Below, piece after piece: positions 1 through 8,146 of a stretch of DNA of 32,571 nucleotides (position 1 is the stretch's first letter; each line of letters starts with the position of its first letter). The notes beneath the pieces are model-generated. The model was not told the DNA's origin and made no database searches. It saw only the letters and a list, made by a program, of their open reading frames with translations. Source of the DNA: Candidatus Poseidoniia archaeon (GTDB lineage: Archaea > Thermoplasmatota > Poseidoniia > MGIII > CG-Epi1); the NCBI GenBank assembly GCA_022449785.1, contig JAKURQ010000009.1:1-32571 (forward strand), written 5' to 3'. The position numbers were made by a program, and so were the translations under genes.

Positions 1-2
1 AA

Positions 3-290
3 TTAGTTAGATCTATGGAAAAGATAGCTAAGAAAGTTAAGAGTGGTGAGATAGAACCAAGTGATATAGATGCTCAATTGATATCTTCGAATTTGTATAC
101 TAGTGGATTGCCTGATCCTGATTTAATTTTAAGAACTTCAGGTGAAGAGAGAATTAGCAATTTTCTTTTGTGGCAACTTGCTTACTCAGAATTATACTTT
201 GCTGACGTCTTTTGGCCAGATATGAGAAAAATAGACTTTTTGCGAGCAATTCGTTCCTTTCAGAAGCGTAAAAGGCGTTTAGGGCGCTGA
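3..290 (+). CDS. uppS: Undecaprenyl/polyprenyl diphosphate synthase (cis-prenyltransferase), C-terminal part, truncated by window start
   Basis: Frame is open from base 3; translation contains the UppS C-terminal signature [39 protein letters not shown] and ends in a basic tail. Confidence 0.95.
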   Translation, partial: LVRSMEKIAKKVKSGEIEPSDIDAQLISSNLYTSGLPDPDLILRTSGEERISNFLLWQLAYSELYFADVFWPDMRKIDFLRAIRSFQKRKRRLGR

Positions 291-315
291 CAGACAAGTT
301 TTAACCGAGCGTCTT

Positions 316-3213
316 ATGCAAGGCAACATGATAGAGCGTTATGCAAGGCTTCCAATCGACAGCCCAAGGCAGATAATTCTGTTCGTAGCTCTTTTCACAT
401 TAATAATCTCACCATTTATTCTTCAAGTTCAGTTTGAAACAGATGTTCAAGCATTTCTTCCACAATCTAATGAGGTTGAAACTTATGATGAAATTAATGA
501 AGATTTTGGACGTGATTCTAGTGTTGTTCAGCTTTACTTAACTTCCGTTGTAGGAGGTAATGTCTTAACTATAGATAATTTGAATGATATTCTTCAACTT
601 CATAATGACTGTACTAAGATTACAGGCGTCCAAGATGTTCTTTCTGTTGCAGATTTCTTCGATTCAGCATTGATTGATTCAGGTCTTTCACTTGCCCTTC
701 TTTCACAGGAAGAAGAGCCTTGGCAATTTGTATTTGATTCTATATCAACCCAGAGCGGTGGAAATTACACATGGAATGAAGTTGATTTTGTTACCGATGT
801 TTTAGTTGATAAGAATCTGAAAATGGACCCTGTATTAGATTTCGATAATGATGGTGTAAGGACAGCACCTATTGCTACTTCTACAATAATAATGATTAAT
901 CTTGACCCTGATTTGAATACTGAACAGAAAAAGGATGTTGGTCAAAAAATCAGAGTTTTAGCCGATGAGCATAATTCTAATTCAGGTAGCGAGATTCAAG
1001 CAGATGCTTTTTCGGTAGATTTACTTGCTTATGACGTAGATCAATCAACTCAGCAAACAAATGTGTTGATGGCTTTAGGGATGTTGGTAGTAACTACAAT
1101 ATTGCTATGGTTGTCTTTTAAGGATTGGAGTTACGTATTATTTCCAATTCTAACATTAATTTTGTCAGTTTTTTGGACATTCTCTTTTGCAGGTATTTTA
1201 GGTATTCAGTTAACTGCTTTAGCAGTAGCAGTTATACCTTTAGTAGTTGGTTTAGGAATTGACTTTGCAGTTCACATAAGTCGTAGATACCAAGAGGGGC
1301 TAAAAGGAGGTAATTCTGTTGAAGAATCACTATTGGATGCACAGTTACACACAGGCCAAGCACTTACATTAGCTATGTTTACAACAGTTATAGCTTTTTT
1401 GTCAGGTATTAGTGCAGGAGTTGGACCAGTAAGAGATTTTAGTTTATTATGTGCTATTGGAATTTTCACATCTTTTATTTTAACATTGTTATTTTACACA
1501 TCACTTAGATTTCTTTTAGATTCAAATTCTGAAGACAATCTTACTGAGGTAAAAAGTTCAGAAATAGTAGAAAGTTCAATATCACGCGCTGCAGAAGTAG
1601 TTGATCAATATCCTGGTGCTATAATATCAACAGTGATTATATTGACTCTTGTGGCTGGTTTTTATGGTTCCAATGTAGATACTTCATTTGGATTAGAAGA
1701 TTTTTTATCAGATGATTTAGAAATAATGGTGACTGCAGATAGTCTTCAGAATGATTTTCGGGGCGCTCGATATTCCCAATCACAAATTTTAATTGAGGGG
1801 CCAGTAGCAACTACAGATTTCCTAAATGGCTCATATGAGATTCAATACGGTGAGCAAGGCACAGATAATGATGGTTTGAATGGAGACAGATATGCTATCA
1901 AAGTAGGTTCTAGCGCTAGAGTAGAGTCAGTTTATGAAATCGTTTACGAGGCAGTATCTTCAGAAGAATATAATGCAGGTCAAGGAAGTGATCAAACACA
2001 CCAATGGACTAAAACTAATATTTTCAAGGTATCATCTGACGAAACGCTTCTTATAAGTTGGAATACGGATAATTCTTTGTCTTCTTTCACCCTTGATGGA
2101 GAGATTTACTGGTATGATATGGAGAATAAATTAGTCAGCTCCCAAAAGATAGTCTGTTCCGATTTGAACCCAAATCTTTCACTATGTTCTACAGCTTCAG
2201 TTACAGTACCCTCAGAAGCATATAAATCTAGGATAAAGTTTGCTCATCCTAAGATTCAAGAGGACTTAACAGACTCTCTTGTTTATGATATTAGTGTAAA
2301 AGATACGGAAAAGTACATTTATGTTCAGTCCCTTAAGCACACTTTCAATTTGACTTATAATGCGAAACCTTACAGTTCAACTCAGGATTATGATATTAAA
2401 AATTTATATGATTACTTGTATCAGAGAGATTTAGATGTTTCAGATCCATTTACTGGTGAAACATACTCCGAAAGGATAAAGCATGTTCTTCACAGAGATG
2501 AAAATGGCGACTATACTTCTTCAGTAATTAGAGTATATCTTGGACCATCTATGAATTATGAATTGGATAATGATGGGCTTGAATTTATGCGTAAGGAGCT
2601 CTCAGAGAATATACCTTCAATCTTTTCAAATAATGATCAAGAAGATCAGTACAAAATTAGCATAACTGGAGGTCATGTTCTTACTAGTATTACAGTTAAT
2701 GAGATACAATCAACTCAAATTAGTTCGACGTTACTATCTGTAGTTTTAGCTGCTATTGTGTTGACTATAATTTACCGGAATCTAGAGATGGGCCTTATAG
2801 CTACTTTACCTACAATTTTGGCTACAATATGGATACTAGCTACGATGTGGCAAGCAGGTATAACATTGAATGTATTGACAGTAATGGTTACAGCTCTAAC
2901 TGTTGGTCTTGGAATAGACTATGCTATACATATAGTTGAAAGATATAGAGAAGAGCGTGCACACAAGAGTGAAAGACAGGCTATTGAATCAACTATTAAA
3001 CTTACAGGTTCTGCTATTTTAATATCTGGACTTACTACTGTCTGTGGTTTCGCAGTTTTGTTCTTATCACCTATGCCCTTGGTTAGAAACTTTGGAATAA
3101 TAACTGCAGCTACAATAGTATATTCAGTTATTATAGCAATTTTTGTTCTTCCAAGTATGATTTGGCTTTCTAATAGAATCAAAGAGTGGTATTCTAGTCA
3201 AACTTCAAGTTAG
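316..3213 (+). CDS. RND superfamily exporter (MMPL/HAE3-like), ~12 TM with two large exposed loops
   Basis: Two-fold repeat of TM blocks with paired VGLGIDFAVHISRRYQE / VGLGIDYAIHIVERYREE motifs typical of RND/MMPL proteins. A second in-frame ATG at 328 (MIERYARLP) is an alternative start. Confidence 0.9.
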   Translation: MQGNMIERYARLPIDSPRQIILFVALFTLIISPFILQVQFETDVQAFLPQSNEVETYDEINEDFGRDSSVVQLYLTSVVGGNVLTIDNLNDILQLHNDCTKITGVQDVLSVADFFDSALIDSGLSLALLSQEEEPWQFVFDSISTQSGGNYTWNEVDFVTDVLVDKNLKMDPVLDFDNDGVRTAPIATSTIIMINLDPDLNTEQKKDVGQKIRVLADEHNSNSGSEIQADAFSVDLLAYDVDQSTQQTNVLMALGMLVVTTILLWLSFKDWSYVLFPILTLILSVFWTFSFAGILGIQLTALAVAVIPLVVGLGIDFAVHISRRYQEGLKGGNSVEESLLDAQLHTGQALTLAMFTTVIAFLSGISAGVGPVRDFSLLCAIGIFTSFILTLLFYTSLRFLLDSNSEDNLTEVKSSEIVESSISRAAEVVDQYPGAIISTVIILTLVAGFYGSNVDTSFGLEDFLSDDLEIMVTADSLQNDFRGARYSQSQILIEGPVATTDFLNGSYEIQYGEQGTDNDGLNGDRYAIKVGSSARVESVYEIVYEAVSSEEYNAGQGSDQTHQWTKTNIFKVSSDETLLISWNTDNSLSSFTLDGEIYWYDMENKLVSSQKIVCSDLNPNLSLCSTASVTVPSEAYKSRIKFAHPKIQEDLTDSLVYDISVKDTEKYIYVQSLKHTFNLTYNAKPYSSTQDYDIKNLYDYLYQRDLDVSDPFTGETYSERIKHVLHRDENGDYTSSVIRVYLGPSMNYELDNDGLEFMRKELSENIPSIFSNNDQEDQYKISITGGHVLTSITVNEIQSTQISSTLLSVVLAAIVLTIIYRNLEMGLIATLPTILATIWILATMWQAGITLNVLTVMVTALTVGLGIDYAIHIVERYREERAHKSERQAIESTIKLTGSAILISGLTTVCGFAVLFLSPMPLVRNFGIITAATIVYSVIIAIFVLPSMIWLSNRIKEWYSSQTSS

Positions 3214-4324
3214 TTCTGCGTTTTCTTCTTCTTTCCCACAAGTCTCTTGCTAATTTTCTCATATCTTCTACAGAATCAGATTCATCGACAATTTCAGCAC
3301 CTAATAGTGTTTCTATTGAGTCTTCTAAAGTAATTATTCCTTGGGTTGCTCCATGCTCATCTACTACAAGAAATATATGTTCTTTCTTCTTTAGAAATTC
3401 ATCAAGTATGGTTGCAACAGAATCTTCAGGATGGACTGTAGATAAATTGGATGCAAGCTCTCCCATTCTTTTATCTGTCACACCTTCGTTACTCATTGCC
3501 ATTATTTTGCTTCTAAATACAACACCTATAACATCATCTAGACTTTCATCTATTATTGGAATTCTGGAAAATGGAATAGGTGAATATTTTTGTATTACAT
3601 CCTCAATAGTTTCATCTTTATGGAATGTTTGCATTACAGTACTAGGCGTCATCACATCCTCAGCTAATATTTTGTCCATAGTCAAAAGATTCTTAATAAC
3701 TTGAGTTTCTTGTTTTTCTAAGGCACCTTGAGTTTCTCCTATCTCAGCCACAGCAATCATCTCTTCACGAGTCATTTCTTTCTGATCCTCATTTCCTTCA
3801 GCTATCTTCTTTGAAAAATAATTCAATGAAACGACAATTGGCCAAGTAAACCATACCATTAAGTCTAATATATATGCTGCAGAAGGTGCCATTTTCTTCC
3901 AATAAATAGCTCCCAGAGTCTTTGGAATTATCTCAGAGAAGACAAGTATCAATATTGTTAGTACAATCGATGCAGCTGTAAACCAATTACTTCCTAATTG
4001 ATGAAATTCAGAACCAACTCCAGCAGCCCCAACTGTGTGTGATATAGTATTGAGCGTAAGTATAGCAGCTAGGGGTTGATCTATTTCTTCTTTCAATCGC
4101 TTCAAACTTTTACCACTGCTCTTTTCTTCTTTATTGAGTATTTCAATATGAGACCATGTTACAGAAAGAATTATAGCTTCTAAGAGTGAACATATAAATG
4201 AAACACCTAGCGCTAAGAAAAGGAAGAGGGCAATCCTTCCCACGTTGAGTTCATCATTTTCCAGTCCCTCAGATACAGATGTAAAAATTGCTAAAAAATC
4301 CACTATCTTTCTTTCCTCCGCCAA
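3194..4324 (-). CDS. CNNM/CorC-family DUF21 transmembrane protein with paired CBS domains (putative Mg2+/Co2+ transport)
   Basis: N-terminal DUF21-like hydrophobic segments (SFICSLLEAIILS..., ILVFSEIIPKTLGAIYW) followed by a CBS pair (DVMTPSTVMQTF..., HIFLVVDEHGATQGIITLEDSIETLLG). Apparent TTG start. Confidence 0.88.
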   Translation of the reverse strand: MAEERKIVDFLAIFTSVSEGLENDELNVGRIALFLFLALGVSFICSLLEAIILSVTWSHIEILNKEEKSSGKSLKRLKEEIDQPLAAILTLNTISHTVGAAGVGSEFHQLGSNWFTAASIVLTILILVFSEIIPKTLGAIYWKKMAPSAAYILDLMVWFTWPIVVSLNYFSKKIAEGNEDQKEMTREEMIAVAEIGETQGALEKQETQVIKNLLTMDKILAEDVMTPSTVMQTFHKDETIEDVIQKYSPIPFSRIPIIDESLDDVIGVVFRSKIMAMSNEGVTDKRMGELASNLSTVHPEDSVATILDEFLKKKEHIFLVVDEHGATQGIITLEDSIETLLGAEIVDESDSVEDMRKLARDLWERRRKRRTNLKFD

Positions 4325-4520
4325 GCCTGAAAATCACAACCTTGCGATTGGTTAAAGCACGCCACGTAACTAATCAATTGTTAGAAACCTCTGACATGGT
4401 TTGCCCTTTTGGGCCACATATACATAATAGTTGTTAGAGAGGCTTGTTTATTAGCTCTTTTGGTAAAAATGGCTGTTTTTTTGGCATAATCATTATAACC
4501 ACGCCCTCTACGGCGCCACA

Positions 4521-4670
4521 ATGGCCCGTTTTCCTGAAGCCGAAGCACGAATGTTCAACAAGAAAGTTTGCATGCAGTGCAATGCAGTTAACGCTTGGAA
4601 GGCTGTCAAATGCCGTAAATGTAATTACAAAGGTTTAAGGCCTAAGGCAAAAGAACAGCGTGGTAAGTAG
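4521..4670 (+). CDS. rpl40e: 50S ribosomal protein L40e (49 aa)
   Basis: Manual translation: [49 protein letters not shown]; CxxC...CxxC zinc ribbon and basic C-terminus. Not in the ORF track, which lists a different overlapping frame (4444..4638). Confidence 0.93.
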   Translation: MARFPEAEARMFNKKVCMQCNAVNAWKAVKCRKCNYKGLRPKAKEQRGK

Positions 4671-4673
4671 TCC

Positions 4674-5351
4674 TTATTGTATTATTTGAATACCTTTATC
4701 ATTACCTACTATAACTTTAGTTGCCATATTCAGAAACAATCCTGTATCCTTTACACCCTCAATAGATTGCAAACTTGCATCTAGTGAAGCTGGGTCCTCA
4801 ATACCATCTACAAAAGTACAATGATAAATGTAGTTTTGATTATCAGTGACAAAAGGAGTTCCATCCTTTTCAATTCTTAGGGAAGCCTCACATCCTAATG
4901 CTTCAATTTTAGAACCGATTGTTTCGTAATCGTTTGAGCTAACTTCTACAGGAAGCTCTCCACGGCCAAGTTTTTGGACCATCTTTCCTTCATCAACAAT
5001 TATAATCAATTCTTTTGCTTTCTTTTCAACTTTCTTTTCTCTTAGAAGTGCCCCTCCTAGTCCTTTAATCAAAGACATATCTGGAGAAACTTCGTCAGCT
5101 CCATCAATAGCTAGGTCAATGGTGTCAGCTTCATCGATTTCTATTAATTTAATTCCCAACCCTTCAGCCTGTAATTTTGTATTTATGGAAGTAGGCATGC
5201 CTACTATCTGAAAATCTTCATTCAATTTAGCACCGATGAGATCAACAGCTATTTTTGCAGTAGAACCAGTACCTAGTCCTACAACCATTCCATTCTTAAC
5301 ATATTTGACAGCTTCTTCAGCTGCATTTCGTTTTGCAATATCTTTATTCAA
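4674..5351 (-). CDS. rpiA: Ribose-5-phosphate isomerase A
   Basis: VGLGTGSTAKIAVD, DLAIDGADEVSPDMSLIKGLGGALLREKKVE and VDEGKMVQKLG motifs. Confidence 0.96.
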   Translation of the reverse strand: MNKDIAKRNAAEEAVKYVKNGMVVGLGTGSTAKIAVDLIGAKLNEDFQIVGMPTSINTKLQAEGLGIKLIEIDEADTIDLAIDGADEVSPDMSLIKGLGGALLREKKVEKKAKELIIIVDEGKMVQKLGRGELPVEVSSNDYETIGSKIEALGCEASLRIEKDGTPFVTDNQNYIYHCTFVDGIEDPASLDASLQSIEGVKDTGLFLNMATKVIVGNDKGIQIIQ

Positions 5352-6550
5352 TAGTACAATCCGCCTTCAGGCTCTGAAATCTCAGCATCGTTTAAACGAT
5401 TCTTGACTTTGTCAAGTGCTTCTGTAAAATCCTTATAATTTATTTTAACTCTTTTATTTTTTATTGCATTCATTCCAGCTTCTACTGAAAGCGCTCTCAA
5501 ATCTGCACCAGAGAGTCCTTCAGTTTCAGCAGCAATTTTCTTGTAATCAATTCCTTTTGCTATAGACATTTCTTTAGTATGTATTTTTAATATCTTTAGA
5601 CGTGCTTCTTCTTCAGGTAAGGGAATTCTAATAATTCTATCAAATCTTCCGGGTCTCAATAATGCTTCATCTAAAATATCTGGCCTATTCGAAGCAGCCA
5701 TTATCGAAACATTTCCTCTAGGTGTAAATCCATCTAATTCACCAAGTAATTGCATTAGAGTTCTCTGAACTTCCCTGTCACCAGTAGTTCCTACATCCAT
5801 TCTTTTTGCACCCACTGCATCTAATTCATCAATGAAAATAATGCTAGGTGCTTTCTCCTGAGCAAGTTGGAAAAGTTCTCTAACTAATCGAGCCCCTTCA
5901 CCGATATATTTTTGGACTAATTCACTACCAATTAATCTTATGAATGTTGCATTTGTTGCATTTGCAACCGCTTTCGCCATTAAAGTTTTACCAGTTCCAG
6001 GTGGTCCAACTAATAACACTCCTTTAGGTGGTTCTACGCCTATTTTCTCAAATCTTTTTGGCTGAAGCATTGGTAATTCAACAGTGCTTCTTAGTTCATC
6101 TACCTCTTCAATTAGGCCACCAATATCACTATAATTTTCAGTAGGTTTACTATCAACTTCAGCCCCCATAACTAGCGGATCCTTTGTAGAAGGTAGTGTT
6201 TCCAAAACAGCCAATGTTTGGCGGTGTAGAGCGACTCGATCACCCACATCTAGATTTTCCTTGTCAATTCCTTCAGAGATATGAACTACAAAGTCTGGCC
6301 CACTACTGGATTTTATGCTTACACGACCATCTTCTAATCTATCTGTTACAGTCCCTATTACTTGTGGCGGTGCTCTTAATCTAGCCAATTCGCCTTTCAA
6401 ATGAGCATTTTCTCTTTTCATTCTAGAAACATCTGCTTCTAATTGGCGCTTCTCAGATTCAAACCTTTCAGTTTCTTCAATTAACCATTTGTTCCAGTCT
6501 TCACCTTCACCAGGCGTTGAAACGTCTCCGTCACTTTCTTCAGATGCCAC
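5348..6550 (-). CDS. pan: Proteasome-activating nucleotidase (PAN), AAA+ ATPase
   Basis: N-terminal coiled coil, OB region, Walker A GPPGTGKT, Walker B IIFIDELDAVG, and C-terminal LYY (HbYX-type 20S docking motif). GTG start; overlaps rpiA by 4 nt. Confidence 0.96.
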   Translation of the reverse strand: MASEESDGDVSTPGEGEDWNKWLIEETERFESEKRQLEADVSRMKRENAHLKGELARLRAPPQVIGTVTDRLEDGRVSIKSSSGPDFVVHISEGIDKENLDVGDRVALHRQTLAVLETLPSTKDPLVMGAEVDSKPTENYSDIGGLIEEVDELRSTVELPMLQPKRFEKIGVEPPKGVLLVGPPGTGKTLMAKAVANATNATFIRLIGSELVQKYIGEGARLVRELFQLAQEKAPSIIFIDELDAVGAKRMDVGTTGDREVQRTLMQLLGELDGFTPRGNVSIMAASNRPDILDEALLRPGRFDRIIRIPLPEEEARLKILKIHTKEMSIAKGIDYKKIAAETEGLSGADLRALSVEAGMNAIKNKRVKINYKDFTEALDKVKNRLNDAEISEPEGGLYY

Positions 6551-6603
6551 TTATAATCACTAAACATTTAATTGGCTTAGATATATATGAGTTTTGATTT
6601 GAT

Positions 6604-7092
6604 ATGCTTTGCGAAATGTGTGGTGCCGAATCGCCCTCTTTAGAGTCCAAGAAAGTTTCAGGCTCTATTCTCAGACTTTGCAGTTCTTGTGGAGATATGG
6701 GCTCACAAGCGAGTTATAGAGATTCTATAGGTCATAGAGCATTTGTTGCTCAGACATTAGAAAAACGTCAGCAAAAGAATAGGTATGAGGAAATTGAAAC
6801 AGAAGAATTTGTATTGGCTAAAGATTTTGGAACCATTGTTCGCAAGGCTAGGGAGAAGGCAGGTCTTGATCATGGAGCACTGGCTGCTAAAATATCTGAG
6901 AAAAAATCAATTCTGACTTCTGTAGAGGCTGGAAATATGAAACCTAATGAGAAATTGATAAAGAAGTTGGAAAATTATCTAAAAATTAAATTGACTGAGA
7001 AGGTGGAAACAAATAATCCCGCCCAATCGTCATCATCAGGCAAAGCCTTGACAATGGGTGATCTTCTCAAGCAAGCTATGAATAAAGAGTAG
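6604..7092 (+). CDS. Multiprotein bridging factor 1-type protein (zinc ribbon + HTH)
   Basis: N-terminal CxxC...CxxC (MLCEMCGAES...LCSSCGD) followed by an Xre/MBF1 HTH (FGTIVRKAREKAGLDHGALAAKISEKKSILTSVEAGNMKP). Confidence 0.88.
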   Translation: MLCEMCGAESPSLESKKVSGSILRLCSSCGDMGSQASYRDSIGHRAFVAQTLEKRQQKNRYEEIETEEFVLAKDFGTIVRKAREKAGLDHGALAAKISEKKSILTSVEAGNMKPNEKLIKKLENYLKIKLTEKVETNNPAQSSSSGKALTMGDLLKQAMNKE

Positions 7093-7141
7093 AAAGAAGG
7101 GCACAAAATCTATTTGTAGTAACTTTCAAACTAATAGATTA

Positions 7142-8050
7142 ATGGGATTACTAGGTCGGCAGTTTCAGTTGGAACGTTCATCCGAGGATTCTTTACTTTT
7201 AGTATTGTCAACTTTGACTTTCACTACATCTCTTTTTTGTGGATATATGGAGAATGGTATAGGTAAATTAATCGCATTGCCCTTGTTTGGCATTGAATTC
7301 CATTTGATATCTACTCCACTCTGGTTAATTTCTGGAATTCTTTGTTTAATATGTCTTCAGCAGCTTTTCTATAAAATCTGGACACATGGAGTTTGGTTAA
7401 TTGGTGTTTACTGGTTGACAGCATTTGGAACAATTATATTGTTCATAATGTTTGATCAGGGTTATATTTGGTTTATAGTAAGTTTAATTTTAATTTTCTT
7501 GGCTATTTTCCTTATGTATTGGATGATTTTAGAGATATATGGTTTGAGGTACAATATCATTGGTCAAGTACCTGAAGCAGATAGAGAAATAAGTCTTACA
7601 GACTGGTTATTATCTGTACCTTCTTTTTTCATATGCACATTCATAAGTTACTACTTTTATACGAAAATGTATCTTGATGAAGAAGGTTTGTTTACCTTTG
7701 GATATGCTTCACAAGGTTACCTATTATTTCAATTTGGAGTTTTCTTCTCAGGAATGTATATTCTTTATCTCCCTCAAACTTTATTGGGCGATTATTTAGA
7801 ATTCAGTGATTTAGATATTAACACAAGTTACAATGTAGATGAAACTAAAGTCGAGCAAAGATTGATAGATTACTCAAAGAATTACGATGAAGGTAAAATT
7901 CAAGCAACATTAGTTGATTTGTATCGTATGGCTAATGAAGAACCTGAAGCTTGGGCTCAATTGGGGGAGTTTTATCCAGAATGGAGCGTTGAAGAAGTCA
8001 AATTGTTTATAACAAAATTAGAGGATTTGAGTTCTGAAAGTGACAATTAG
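7142..8050 (+). CDS. Polytopic membrane protein of unknown function with a soluble C-terminal region
   Basis: ATG-initiated ORF of 302 aa with multiple hydrophobic segments and a charged ~80 aa C-terminal region; no family recognised. Confidence 0.75.
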   Translation: MGLLGRQFQLERSSEDSLLLVLSTLTFTTSLFCGYMENGIGKLIALPLFGIEFHLISTPLWLISGILCLICLQQLFYKIWTHGVWLIGVYWLTAFGTIILFIMFDQGYIWFIVSLILIFLAIFLMYWMILEIYGLRYNIIGQVPEADREISLTDWLLSVPSFFICTFISYYFYTKMYLDEEGLFTFGYASQGYLLFQFGVFFSGMYILYLPQTLLGDYLEFSDLDINTSYNVDETKVEQRLIDYSKNYDEGKIQATLVDLYRMANEEPEAWAQLGEFYPEWSVEEVKLFITKLEDLSSESDN

Positions 8051-8095
8051 TTGTACAACAAAGGTTAAATAAGATTTTTTTTACACGACATATAG

Positions 8096-8114
8096 AGTTT
8101 CATAATTTGAAACT
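8096..8114. repeat. Perfect 7-bp inverted repeat, 5-nt spacer (AGTTTCA-TAATT-TGAAACT)
   Basis: Read directly; lies ~33 nt upstream of the GTG at 8147 and immediately follows ACATATAG. Confidence 0.7.
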
Positions 8115-8146
8115 TTACTTGTTGCCTCGGTAACAGGAGCAAATCA

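Noticed and set aside
4399-4421. GGTTTGCCCTTTTGGGCCAC possible hairpin/terminator
   Set aside because: Only a 4-bp perfect stem (GCCC-TTTT-GGGC) and no poly-T tract right after; too weak.
4444-4638. 64-aa plus-strand ORF
   Set aside because: Out of frame with the clear L40e gene at 4521-4670.
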